From Rhynchonema sp. JSB1_4 (taxonomy: Eukaryota > Nematoda > Chromadorea > Monhysterida > Xyalidae): a stretch of DNA of 64,000 nucleotides. The notes under the pieces were generated by a model that worked only from the letters and a program-made list of their open reading frames with translations, was not told where the DNA came from and searched no databases. Position numbers and translations under genes: made by a program. Of the stretch, positions 26,001-37,861 are shown piece by piece. Position 1 is the stretch's first letter. Each line of letters starts with the position of its first letter. The stretch spans positions 38,871-102,870 of the forward strand of contig JASAMV010003920.1 in assembly GCA_030248065.1 (NCBI GenBank), read 5' to 3'.

Positions 26001-28408
26001 GACAAAATTTTTAATGGGCTTTTATATACAGTACCAAAATTTTTTAGAAAAAACTACCGTGGTTGCGATGTGCCTGCTCTGGCCTGCTTCGACGATGGCT
26101 GCCGTTCGCAAGCATGCAGCGCAGAACCACCAGCAAAACCAGACAGACGAGTAACGGAGCCAGGAAAAAGCCGAAAGCTAGCTGTTTGCCCCCAGTCTCA
26201 TACAGACCGCCAGCGAGGGATGGACCGCCTGCTGGGGGTGAACCAAGTTAAGAGCGTGAATTTTAAAGAGTGCGTCGAACATCACCTACATTATATACAT
26301 ACATCACCTTGCTTTTGGTTGGAAATGAAAGACAGCACCAGACTGATATATTGCTGCAACTCGCCAAGTCGCGAAATCGAGGTTCGGAGCAAAATCAAAG
26401 ATTGGCATCAAACTGGTGCCCTGCCGGATGCAGGGTTGGGCAAAAAAAAATTTTCTTTTTTTTTTAAAAAAATTTTTTTTTAAAAAAAAGGTTTTTGAAA
26501 AAAAATTTTTTTTTTTAAAAAAAAAAATTTTTTTTTTAAAAATTTTCGGGGGAACAAATGTTCTAAAACGTCCAAAAATGGCCTTTTGGGGCTTATTTTT
26601 TGTCATTTTTTCTCAAGGGTCGAAAAATTTTCTTCACAAAATCACCTTTGGGGCATGTATTTGGTACCTAAGATACCCCAAATGATGTTATTATACCTTC
26701 CCTTGATACATGGGACACAGTATGCATGTACTTACATGGTACTTTGATGTCATACCCCATCGGGTCGGTCATATACGACTGATTCAGCGACCCGACAAGT
26801 ATTTCTGCAGCTTATATTCTCAATTCTGTACAGTTTATGAGTGAATCTTGCTTATTCGACCACAAACCGTTGTGTCTGATACCACAGAGCAGCAATCATA
26901 GGTCCATAACAACCACAGACTGTTGAATCGCATCGAAATGGTGTAAACACCCTTCATAAGTGATGCAAACCAAGTCACAAAGGTGACTTGTCAATTAAAG
27001 TTGCATTTTTTCGCGATTTTGCGCGTTTTTTAGGCAAATTTGGTAAAATTTGCCCGAATCTCAGACTTTTTAAAAAAAAATTTTTAAAAAAAAAAATTTT
27101 TTTTTAAAAAAAACTTGTTTAAAAAAAATTTTTTTCCAACCCTGGCCGGATGTGTTGATTGAATGAAGAATGTACATCACTTCTTGTACGTTCAACGACG
27201 CACCCGCTAATCTGGGAAGGCAATATGTACGTAGCGCAACATACACTCAATTCCAAGTTGAATGGCGCCCAACGATAGCGCCATCAGAATGGATCGTTCG
27301 CGAGTGCTGGTGGAATGTTCGGAGATCAACGTCATGTAGCAGACCTCAAGCAGCGTGCAGCCGAAACCCTGCACTTTTGAGCAGGAAAGAAAACAAAATC
27401 AACAACGTTGGAAGCAAGCACACATTCACGGCTGAATAACATGTCCTATAGTGTGTGTACTAGTGCTTGGTATAATCAATTTTTTCGTTCGAAGTCCACC
27501 TAAAAACTCACTACACTAATGAATTTTGTTTTGAAACCTGGGTGTGAGCATACTTAATGTCGGTAAGCCCATTGCCATCGAATTCAATTAAGTTAATCAA
27601 TCACATTCATCTATAAACAACTTTCTGCGCATCATACAGTTCTCAGTCCCTAATCGAGAGCCCCACCTGTACAGTCCTGGCGATTAGTAACGACCAGAAT
27701 TGCTGCAATAAGGTCAGCATCAGCTGCATGCCCGTCATGAGCAGCACAGCAGCAATCGCACAATTGCAGGTGCCGAATCGAACCAGCAGCCAGCCGCAAA
27801 TCGGTGATATGATGATGCTGACCTGTTTGAGCTGATAGAATAGCCCGTTCAAAACGTTCTCGTTTTCGAAGGCGACCTGTATTGACAAGGCAAACGCATA
27901 TAATATGAGCGTAAGCAATGTGAGTTTGCCAAGGACTTCAAATTTCATGTGCGCTCCCCGTTAATATGACCGATACCAAACTTGGTTGTCGGATCGGGCG
28001 CCTTGGGTCGCGTGCAATTTTTGCCTGAAGGATATTAAGAATGTTTTTGCAATGCCACCAATCAGCCCAAAAGTGGTTCCTCGAAATAAAATGAATAATT
28101 TTTTAGCTGGTCGGCATTACTGGCTCCAGTGAATCTCTTAATATCTTTGATGTGAAAGTCAAACGCAAGTCCGATCTTATCCGGTCACCAGGATTGATAT
28201 CGGCCAGTGTCCGGGTTGCAATGCGCTGCCACCTCTTGGTGCAACTTACCGTTCCGTTGACGCTGACGTTGTGATAGTTGCCGCTGGTGCGGAAATAGGA
28301 CGGCATGAAGCTGAGCACCGCGAAGTGCATCATCCAGTTGAGGCCGCACGCCAAGCAGCATGTGATGCACAGCACCACTTTGAAGCTCGATATATGATGA
28401 CATGCCAT
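23071..28408 (-). CDS. SLC18-like vesicular transporter (VMAT/VAChT-related)
   Basis: A twelve-helix major-facilitator carrier that resembles proton-coupled vesicular amine or acetylcholine transporters. Exons (minus): 28408-28250, probable 28024-27954, 27876-27667, 27368-27245, 26231-26058, 25993-25842, 25678-25606, 25112-24999, 23893-23745, 23436-23310 and 23192-23071. Phases agree from the third exon on; about 485 residues. Family marks: TM1 then a luminal loop with Asn-glycosylation sites (NVSVNGT), ENVLNGLFYQ before TM2, GWLLVRFG, LLIARTVQGFG in TM4, TRERSILMALSLGA, GGPSLAGGLYETGGK, and a C-tail with EEKQPLL, matching the acidic dileucine sorting signal of VMAT2 in place and type. Oddities: the TM1 aspartate needed by VMATs appears as Asn (GLNWMM), and TM10/TM11 aspartates are not evident, so the substrate may differ. 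Introns hold a MITE and a hAT-like element. Exon 2 is the weakest call. Confidence 0.75.
24797..24987. mobile_element. MITE, AGGCAAACTACGCC family, copy 1
   Basis: Ends AGGCAAACTACGCCAACACG and GTGTTGGTGTAGTTTGCCT; about 190 bp, no coding. It lies in an intron of the SLC18-like gene, and its right end is only about 12 bp from the splice donor of exon 24999-25112. Other copies: 35176-35354 and 54537-54712. Confidence 0.85.
26431..27144. mobile_element. hAT-like non-autonomous transposon with perfect 8-bp TSD
   Basis: Starts CAGGGTTGGGCAAAAAAA and ends with the inverted TTTTCCAACCCTG. The 8-bp duplication GCCGGATG flanks it exactly (26423-26430 and 27145-27152). A/T homopolymer tracts lie just inside both ends, with a conserved core between. 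No transposase is present. It sits in an intron of the SLC18-like gene. A related inverted copy lies at 52319-52982. Confidence 0.9.
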
Positions 28409-29282
28409 TTGTTTTGGAAGACCGCTTCGAGGCTATGTTCGGGGAGACAGCTCCACATGGAAAACACCAGTGTTTGGCATGAACCTTACTCAAACTGAGC
28501 CGGTCAGCAACAGAGAGCATGTGGTTTTTGGTCGCTGAGACTTAACTTGCGTAACAGACGTCATGAACTGCATGTTACTGCCGTGTGGTGTTGGATTCTA
28601 AGTAAAAACGAGATCTTGTTTTTAGATGTACTGTGCACGTGCACTGTACACTTTTGACGCACAAGGCGATCTACATGCATAGTACCAGTTTATTAATTAC
28701 TCATCCACAACACGCACCATCTAATGTAAATCAGTCAGTGGGGACAGAAATGAACATATTGACTTGTCAACGTTTCTATTAGTGATTTTGTAAAACAGCA
28801 ACGCACACGCTGTACAAACACGCCTGGCCCATTTGTGCATGGTTATGGCATTTCTGCGGTAGTTCAAAATATGCCTAAAATTTTTAAAAAACGAAGGTAC
28901 AGTTGTATGCATTTGGTGCAGCAAAAGGCGTGATGCTATTGACCGACACATGCGCGACCGGACACATTTTCGAAAAGTTTCGAAATACGTTCCTCCACTC
29001 AGATTCGGGTTGTTTCAAGTTGGGTTGTATCCTGTCCACCATTAATGTGCATTAATGATAATGTGCATTAAATCTTGAATTTCCAACTTTGACCCACTCC
29101 CTCCGCTTGATAATTTTTGAATTTCTTTTTCAATTACCGCCCTTGAAATTTCAGGTAAATCCTGTGTCGGTCATGTGTTTTTGTGTCAACAGCATATCGT
29201 CCAGCAAAAGACACAAAACCAAAGATACAGTGATGTTTATACAGCAAGCGGCATTACTAGATAAAATTTAGCAGAGATCGAA
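28409..29282. other. Spacer between SLC18-like and SLC16-like genes
   Basis: No exon was recognised. It should contain the promoter of the SLC18-like gene and the 3' flank of the SLC16-like gene. Confidence 0.35.
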
Positions 29283-29616
29283 TCAGTGTTTCTGCGCCGG
29301 ATCATGTCTGACGCACGGCAGAATGCACAGCAGCGTCAGGTCCGATAGAAGCAATTCGACGCCGGCAAACACGAATGCGTAGTCGATGCTGTTGGTCATG
29401 TCGACGAGTTGGCCTGAAACTCCAAGCCGCATTGCTGGACAACCCTGAGCGTGAACATTGCAACACTGAATGAAAGACGCAAAACCCTCGAGCTGTATGC
29501 ACACACGCACTAACCGGCAACGGGTGGGCCGATAAACGAGGCGATGCCTTGGCACAGTGCCAACAAACCGAATGCGTTCGTGAGCTTGTCGAGACCAAGT
29601 AGATCCACGAGAAGCA
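29283..29616 (-). CDS. SLC16 monocarboxylate transporter-like, C-terminal exons
   Basis: Two exons (29616-29515 and 29413-29283) join in phase 1 and end in TGA. They encode the family's TM10-TM12 region: [19 protein letters not shown], then [12 protein letters not shown], then a membrane helix and a short tail ending DPAQKH. The family moves lactate, pyruvate or related acids across membranes. The exon expected just upstream, ending in the TM9-TM10 block, was not found; instead a dispersed repeat lies at 29662-29830. A 49-nt stretch with good splice sites at about 29857-29905 and an open stretch at 30010-30130 (LLTMAALNMVFLPGA) could be earlier exons. The N-terminal signature of SLC16 was not seen. 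It may be a decayed or rearranged gene. Confidence 0.6.
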
Positions 29617-29661
29617 CTGATGTCAAACATATGTATACACCTGCAGGGTATGGAGGTTGGC

Positions 29662-29830
29662 CCAAGGTTGGCCTTCAATCTCCATCCGAATAATTTGTGC
29701 GTGCGGCGATGCAGGAGGTTTGTCTGTGGTCGACTGCTTGTCATGCACGAAACAGTAAATCCAGGTGGGACAGCTAGCTGGGGGATGGACGCCGTACTTA
29801 TAAACCAAGCCGGATACTGACAATGTGTCG
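29662..29830. repeat. Dispersed ~170-bp repeat, copy 1
   Basis: Shares AAGGTTGGCCTTCAATCTCC through TTATAAACCAAGCCGGATAC with 38222-38395, same orientation. No terminal repeats. Function and origin are unknown. Confidence 0.7.
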
Positions 29831-29905
29831 GTGGTACTCACTGTTTCCTAAGTGGCCGGTCTTTTTATTTGCCAAGGTCCCAAGTCGGCCTGAAATCTCA
29901 ACACT

Positions 29906-31280
29906 TTCTGAAATTTTTTAATTGCCGCTTAAACGATTGTTTTTAATATATTTGATTTCTGCGTACCATTATAAATAATACCTGATTTGTGGTAATAAGT
30001 CACGCTAAATTTCTGGAATTGCACCATCCAGCGCGCCACAGTGGTCAGAACAAAATTTTTTGATGGGACACAAAGTGGCCCCAGGCAGAAAAACCATGTT
30101 CAAGGCCGCCATTGTCAAAAGGCGTAACTTGAAAAAGTGCGAGGGTGTGGGGCATTTAGTAGTCCTGCCAGGTGTACTGTACTCGCAGGCAGAATGGCCA
30201 ATATTTAATTTTCAGCCCCATGATCACACGTTTGGATGGAAGGCAGGCAATTCTTACTGGTAATGCACGTTAAAAATCAACAGGAAGCAACAATATTCAG
30301 TTCGTTGGTGAAATCAGCCGTGCTCATGGCTCTTTGACAAATATGTATGAGGATAAGTGAAACTGAGCGTTGTTTACAACTGAATTGAATGGTCGCCTTA
30401 TCGAACAGATCACCTGGTTTGGTGGATTGGGAGTGCTTCAAGAACAACTTGCCATTGTGGGGCGAGCACATTTTTTGCTCAACAACGGGAACGCACGCAC
30501 GAGCCAACGGCGCTCCTTCGATGCTCGGGACCCTGCAGTTAAGGAACCGAGTATCGAAAGAGTGCTTGGCACAGTAGATTACACGTAAGCCACACCACTG
30601 TTTTATAGTGCTGGTATTCGGTAAAATAGAGCCCCCAGAAATATCAGCTCCCAAGACACCGGTCCCAATGAAAAAATAGAGCCACCAAATTTTGAAGTCC
30701 CCCGTAAGTGCGTCGTCAAGGTTGAAAGCGGCGCTCCTGCAGCACATGCATTCTGCCCACCAAAATTGGGGGTATCGATTTTATGGTTTGGCTTCACTGA
30801 GGTTAAACTTTCCATCAAATACTCATATGCAACAGGAGCGCCGGAACAGCGGTGCGAGGTCGGCCCGAACCGGCCCGGTCCGAACGTCTGCCCGATTCCC
30901 ACCTCTGCGCCTGAACACTGCGTCAGTGAACGCGTGTTCCTTGCTGTGATGGTGAAGTTGTCAGTGAACGCTTCCTTGAACGCATGCGCCAACGCGCCTG
31001 ATCAGGTGCACATGCCTATACATATTGCATTGCACTGAAACGTTTGTTTGCTCTGCATTGCTGCTTTTCCTTAGTGCTCGTGCTGCTTGCTGCTGCTGCT
31101 CCGCACTGACTGACTCAATCCTGTGTTGCGATTTTCTTGCTGATGCTGCCTGTTTGTTCTGGCTTCGTTTGTTGATGCGTTCTGTGTTGTGTTTGTGCAG
31201 CTTGCAATTATAAAAATCTTATCTGAGACTGAGAGCAATGTTTTCACACAGAAAGTTTCATAATTTGAAAAAACTGACAG
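29906..31280. other. No gene confirmed; possible SLC16 exons on minus strand
   Basis: The only candidate is the open stretch at about 30010-30130. Other open frames around 30.3-31.0 kb on both strands have no family match or splice logic that I could support. The 31.06-31.2 kb part is rich in TGC/TGCT. Confidence 0.3.
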
Positions 31281-34200
31281 ATGGATCCAACCAACGACGA
31301 CGACGAACACGGCAATGACAGGATCAGATCAGTGATCAGTGTTGTGGCTGTGGACCGCTGGGAGGGGGCCCACAAGGTACAGCATGGTATTTCCCCCGCA
31401 CTGGTGCAGTATCTCCTCCGATTTTCCCAATTTTTACCCCCAAAACTACCTTTTTTGATCAAAAATGGCCAAAAAGTGACAAAATTGCAAAAATATGCGA
31501 TTTATGGGCATTTCAACCTTTAAAAGTGCAATCCCCACGATATTTGTGTGGTACAGCATCCCCCTGAAAAAACCTTCCCCCACCCCCCAAAATTGTGAGA
31601 TGGAGGGACATTATCTCCCTCAGAAGTAACCACAGCACTGGACAGGATCGAGTCACAATCTGAATTATTCGGTGAATCTCCCCAATTGGTTTCTTCATTC
31701 GAAAAAGAAGAGGCTGCTGGCACTCTGTCGATCGATAACATGGCCGATTCGTTGGCTTCTCTTTCTTCAACGGTTGATTTTATATCCTTTGCTGTTGTGG
31801 TGGTCGTCTCATCATAGTTGTGTTTACCTGACGAGCACCTGACGATAACGTGGTTGGGGAACGGGCGGGCAGTGAAAAAACTCAGTGCACAGGACGTTTC
31901 CAGATTGCAACTCAAAAGTGAAAAATTGAACAATTTCAGGTCCAACTAATGCGCACGTTTCGGAACAGTTGTGACAAGAGGGGCAAATGGAGTCGACTCT
32001 GCGACGTTTGCGGACATCCGAAAACGTCCCAACATGAACTGTTGCATGATCCGATCGGCAAACACTTCAAATGCAACACGTGCGTGGAGGTGTACTTCCC
32101 GAAAAGGTGGAATCACGCAAGACATCTCAGGCAATTCCATCCTGGGGATGACTCTGCGAAGATTGTTCCCTTGGAAAAGGTGGGTTTTGCCTGAATATAG
32201 TGACACCTTACACGTGCATTTTAAAGAAAAAAGTACTGGAAAAAGTTTCTCAGAAAAATGAGTTTTGCGTTTGCGCTGATGATAAACTGTGGCAATGATC
32301 ACAATCAGTCTCATTTTATTCCTGGAGTCCACCAATGTGTGAATCAGCCAGACTGTACAATTTTAAATTTCAATACCTTCTCAGACAGCGGTAACCGTTC
32401 ACAATGGTGTCCGAGGCCAGCTTCTCTACAATCGGTGCGAGATTTGCGGGATGGCGCGTCATGCAAAGCATAACGTGGTGCACGATCGAACCAACAAGAC
32501 CCATCAGTGCAGTATGTGCGTGCAGACGTACTTCAGGTGGTGCTGCATTTCCTGAAATTTGAAATTTTAGCAATTGAAATTCAAAGCTCCCAATGATGTT
32601 CCAGCAGTGCATCGGACGCGTCGCGTCACATCCGTCGATTTCATTCCGATAACCCCGATGCGCAATCATTGCCTCTCAAAGCGCACAAGCGGAGAACGGG
32701 GTCGTTGTTGGATATAAAGGTACCAAGTGAAAGGAAGAAAACCATTGATGTGTACTTTCATTACATGCAAATGTGGTATCCAGTATGTTCATTAATTTAA
32801 CCAAGGGGTATCCGGTATCCTGACCTTTTGTCGTGGGTATCCGACCCCAAAAACCTTCCGAAAACCTTAAAAATCAACCATTTTTACATCCTATCCGAAA
32901 ATTTTGAATTTTGGTTTTCCGACATCTTGACCTCTTGATTTGTCAACGACGATACTGCTTCCCAGATTCCATGATCGGTTTCAAAATTCTTCGCAGGTTG
33001 ACCTTGAAAGCGCGTTCCACGTTTGTTCCAATTTTCCAGAGTCTGATCAAAGACGGCAGCCAACCAACGATTTCGTCAGACCCGGACAAGCCCACGTACC
33101 AGTGCAATATCTGCAAAAAAGTGGCCAATAATAACTCGATCAGGAAACACATTCGCAATCATCATAGAGGTCAATCCGCTGCCAGACCTGTGCGTCTCAC
33201 GCCCTATAAATCGGTGCAGCTGTGCAAATGCTCCATTTGTGGACGTGTCGACTCTGGTGCGGGATTTTTTTTCACTTTGCAGTGTTCAATTCAAACCTGC
33301 CGCGAACTGGTCGTCGTTCTTTTTCCACCACGATCTCGTAAATTAAAAGAAGCGCCACTTCGGATGAATAAGTTGTTGTTGTTGGTGTTGCTATCGCGTT
33401 CGCGTTTGAGTTGTCGTGTAACGTCGGTGCACTCTTTCGGTTGTTTCCATAAGTCCGTTGTTGTCAGCGAAGCGTCGTCGGTTTGGCTTTGTACTTGAAC
33501 AGATGTTGCGTGTTGTGTGGACCGTTTGCCGCAATGTTCACACATTTCGCTGGTACCCACGTAACATTCTGCAGTCACCTGACCGCAAACTGAGCCAGCA
33601 GTGTCCGATAGGGTCCCTGGTGATGAATAAGAATAGGGCTCCTTCAGTTCGTCACCACCAATGGGCATGCTAAAGAACGTGCGATTTTCATCCAAATGAG
33701 TTAGTTCTACTGCAAGTCGATATCCTGAGTAAAAAGAACAAACAACACCCGTTCGCTTGCAATAAACCAGAATTATCAGTGACGCCACTTCAGGTCATCA
33801 TCAGAAAATCCACAATCCCGTTGGTAAGAAGTTTCAATGCAACGTGTGTCCGCGAAGCTACTTTCCGAATGCGCTGTCAGCAGAATCACATTTGAAATTG
33901 TGCCACAACAGCGGCAGAAATGACGCAGTCAAAATCGTGCCCATTGATTCAACCAAAAATAGAACATCAACGACAAAGAATGGTTTGCCGCCGTCCAGAC
34001 TGTGCACGATTTGTGGTCGCCACGGCACCGGTTTGTTTCTTCTTATCCTTATCTGTCTATTCAAGACACCACGGCATACAGAAAACGGTCACCGCCCCCC
34101 AACCGTGGTCCACCGCGGTCGACTGCAGTCGGAGGACACTTTTCTTCCTACCACCACCCATATGCCATATCTGATCTGCAGGTCTGCACAACCGACTACA

Positions 34201-36062
34201 CAACCCGCGTGGGAAACGTTTCCAATGCACGTTGTGCACCCAAACTTATTTTACGACGCGCGCCAGAGCGCTACACCACTCGCGTACATTCCACTGCGGC
34301 AACAAAACGAGAAAACCACCGATTGTGCAATTCAGGTATAAATCACCGACACCGGTCGATATGGTGGAACCCAAAGTGCAGGTTGGGGACAGATCATTTT
34401 GTGATTCAATATTTTGTGTTGGCGCGTTTACATATCTCGCACGCGCATTGTGGTTCGTGCATCACGGGATGTAGTGTTCTCATCTGACAAATTATCGATG
34501 GGCCTGATAACAAACACTGACTGTTCACAGCTATTATACATGTTATCTTTCTTTCAGATTTCTATGGTCGATCTCAGCTTTCCCGAAATGTTGTTTGACT
34601 GTAATAATCACGATTCCAATGAAGGAAAGCCCACTCCACTGCCTGTTGATGCGGAGGTACGCTATGCTTTTGCTGCTCCTTTGTATTTTGTTAGATGAAT
34701 CTGAATGAAGTTTATCAAACATATTGTAATAATCGGGATGCGCATGATAACCGAGGCAACAACAACAACGTTTATTATAAAAGTCAAGCTGGTCATAACA
34801 AATTTATGCGCCCTCCTCAGAAATGAATGATTTTTCATGAGTCAATTGTGCCAAGTTTCAGGTGCCCAGGTCAACTTCCAGGTCGGGGCCCCTTGTCCGA
34901 TCTTGCCCCATTTGTGCCCGACCACTGAAAGGTCCAACTTCGCACGACAATCTGCACGATGTGCGAGGCAAAGCGTTCCAGTGCAGCCGGTGCACACAAA
35001 CGTACTTTAAGACAAAGGCTGAGGCATTTAGCCACCAGAGGCGCATTCATTATGGCAAACACGATGCTGGAATATTGCCGGTTTGTGTGCGTTGGTGCGA
35101 ACTTTTCAGTTCACTGTCTGGTGTTGGTGGTCGAGACACACAGTGTGGTGACCGACAACGAGTAGGTAAAGTAACACTACGCCAACACGAGCCCGATTTC
35201 GGAGGTGGCAAATTAGTGAAACATTCACACATGGCTGCTGATTTGAGAAATGTTACACGTTGAAGAATACAAAATGGAGCATGATGATTTTCTCTTTCTA
35301 TTCGTTTTGCAAGCACACCACTTCCGAAATCGAGCTCGTTTTGGCGTAGTTGGCCTTTATGTCTATGGCACCATGTATCCAAATACAAGTATGCATTTGC
35401 TGTTAAATGACGGGTCTGGTTTTGTTTAATTGTTTTCTTGTGTGTGATCCAACCACATTTTTTCAGTTCACACCCAACAGCGAGATTTACAATGATGGTG
35501 CCCTGATAAAGCAAGAAGGGCAACCGCCGATCGACGATCAACCATTTCTGGTCGAGATCGCCTCATCGTCCGATACTCACAAGGTGATGTGTCAACTGTA
35601 TTATGTTGACAAAGCCGAAACCCGAAACATTAAATTTGTGTTCTGATGTCCATGTTCCTCCAGGTTCTAATGAAAGAGAAACTGAAACCCGAAAAAAGTT
35701 CATGATAATCAAAAATGTGGTTTTTATTTAATCGACTTGTTTCATCGATTTCAATATAAGTGGCAAGACCGAAATCTTTTTCGACATAATCTATAATTTT
35801 TTTGTTTCTTTTTGCAAAAACGGTCACACTCAATTTCTTGTCATTACCGAACATGGAGCAAGAGAAGATTTATGTTTATGTGTCAACTGTATTATGTTGG
35901 CAAGTACTAATGTGTCAACATGCCAACTCAAGCATGCTGACATTATGTGGCAAGTACACATTTGTGACAGAAAAGTATATTTTTCAGCTACCGAAAGAGG
36001 AACTGCTATTATCGGATGGGCCAGCGTCACTGGAACCGAAACTGGAACCCCACGCTTGGTGA
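31281..36062 (+). CDS. Multi-C2H2 zinc-finger protein with alternating short and long fingers
   Basis: Probable nucleic-acid-binding nuclear protein. Exons: 31281-31376, 31940-32179, 32385-32536, 32605-32719, 33040-33256, 33794-34030, 34182-34381, 34558-34656, 34862-35080, 35467-35583 and 35988-36062. All phases agree and give 588 residues. The N-terminus is acidic (MDPTNDDDEHG). Five modules follow a pattern: a compact finger C-x2-C-x7 to 10-H-x3-H, a linker like HNPVGKKFQC, then a longer finger C-x2-C-x12 to 13-H-x3 or 4-H. Examples: CSICGRVDSGHHQKIH with CNVCPRSYF, CTICGRHGTGLHNRLH with CTLCTQTYF, CPICARPLKGPTSHDNLH with CSRCTQTYF. One extra finger has CNICKKVANNNSIRKH. The compact finger is split by a phase-1 intron at the same place in two modules, suggesting exon duplication. 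The C-terminal quarter is acidic and ends LEPHAW. Confidence 0.88.
35176..35354. mobile_element. MITE, ACTACGCC family, copy 2
   Basis: Ends ACTACGCCAACACGAGCCCG and its near-complement. It is inside the 35081-35466 intron of the zinc-finger gene. Confidence 0.85.
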
Positions 36063-36756
36063 ATCATCGGTTGAGAATCCTTGCGCTCACGATCTGAGCT
36101 CAAAATATGCACATGAATGTTGTTTACGTTCCTGGCTGTGCACACAGATTGATTTCAAGTGTGGAATGTCATGTCATGTGATAAAAATGTAATTGCTGTT
36201 TTAATGTGCTTCGATGTTTTTGTCAAACCACTGGAGTGCTCCAGATTCAAGTATGCTATAGGTATTTTTAATACGTATTTCAAACCCTGTCGATTATGTA
36301 GTTTGTTGAAGCCCATTAAAGAGATTTTAATAAAGATTATAGCGACCAAAGACAACAGATCGCATCCAGATACACATAAACTATGCAAGATACACAATGT
36401 ATGTAAGAAAATTAAGACCAATTAATGAAGATGAACGAATAAATGAAGCTTGATTATAAAGATGACCAAATGATATACGTGGCGCGACTGACTCAATCAA
36501 TCAGAGTGCACCCGTGCAGTCAAGATAATAATGGTTGGTTGATCATAACTGGACTGTTACATCAAGTGACACCTAAACCAGATCGAAGTATTATTTTCAT
36601 GCTTTACTTATATTATGTGCATCATTCATGGCCAAGCGTAGCACAAGATGCCTTGGTCACGGCCAGTGCGCTGGAAAAAATGACAAAAGTCTATGTAATT
36701 TTTAGTGTGAAGTTTTCCGAATTGTACATGCCCCCTGCCTCCGTCAAAGCTGCGGT
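36063..36756. other. Convergent intergenic region, no gene recognised
   Basis: The zinc-finger gene (+) and the next gene (-) point toward each other here. Open frames lack splice logic or family resemblance. Confidence 0.35.
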
Positions 36757-37830
36757 TTAGTCAATGTAGGTGGGTAATTCCCAGTTCAGGAAGGTTTTGA
36801 ACGAATAGACGCACTTGGAACAGGGCTCACATTCAGTGTGTAATTTCTTCCGCTTTGTTGTTTGAAAACAAAGACTCTCCTTCGTACACGCTCTGCCTAG
36901 CCGCTCCAGACAGGTATCTTTCAATCGGAATGTTTAGGCACATGTTAACATGCGTCACACCCTGACGTCACACAATGTAACGTCAGCCCAGCAACCGACC
37001 AAGTTGTTGTTGTATTCATTTCTGTCAATGGTGTAATGATGGTCTGCGCCGAACGTCGGTTTCGTCGGCCAGTCGAAGCGAACGCCATAGATCGGCACTG
37101 TGGCACCGCACGCGTTCGCATGATTCGGCCGCACGCAGTAGCCCAGTGTTTGCTGGATTAGGTAGCCTGAACGACAAAGTATTCGCGTGCGTGTCTTTTG
37201 TGGAAAGTAAACCTCGGTGTAGTTTATGTAAAAACTTAGGGTGGAATTTTCGAAACGGTGTAAAGGTCAGTTGGGCGTAAAGGTCGGTGTAAAGTTCGGT
37301 CGAAAGCTCGGTCGGCGTAGCTCGGTGTAAACGTGAAACATTGCCTGTTATTAACGTGGAATGTTTCAAGTTTGCACCGAGGTCTATCACACTGTGCTGT
37401 CGACCGAGCTTTCCACCGACCTTTACACCAAACTGACCTTTACACCTTTCGAAAATATCACCCGTAGACACATCAGTCGTTTCGATCTGATCCGTCGATC
37501 CTATTATGTTTACGTGCCTATATACTGGGCACATATCAAGCCATGGTGGTATTTTGGTCAGACAGAATAAGGATCGGACTTTTTGCAAAATGGCTTTCCA
37601 ACAAATTTCAGAGAGATTTCGTGCATGCATTTGACCACTTTGTATTTTCTTACTTTCAGACCCACACTACTTACAAGACTCCTGATGAAATTGCGCATCT
37701 CTGCCTATACCTTGACGATGTATGTATGCTCACGTGTTGTCTGTGCTCGAACACATGCGCTATAAAGAAGACTCAGTCAAAAAAAAAAAAAAAAAAAAAA
37801 AAAATTTAAAAAAAAAAAAAAAAATATGGC

Positions 37831-37861
<31 letters not shown>

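Noticed and set aside
26304..26685. Lysine/phenylalanine-rich frames on both strands
   Set aside because: They are homopolymer A/T blocks of the hAT-like element.
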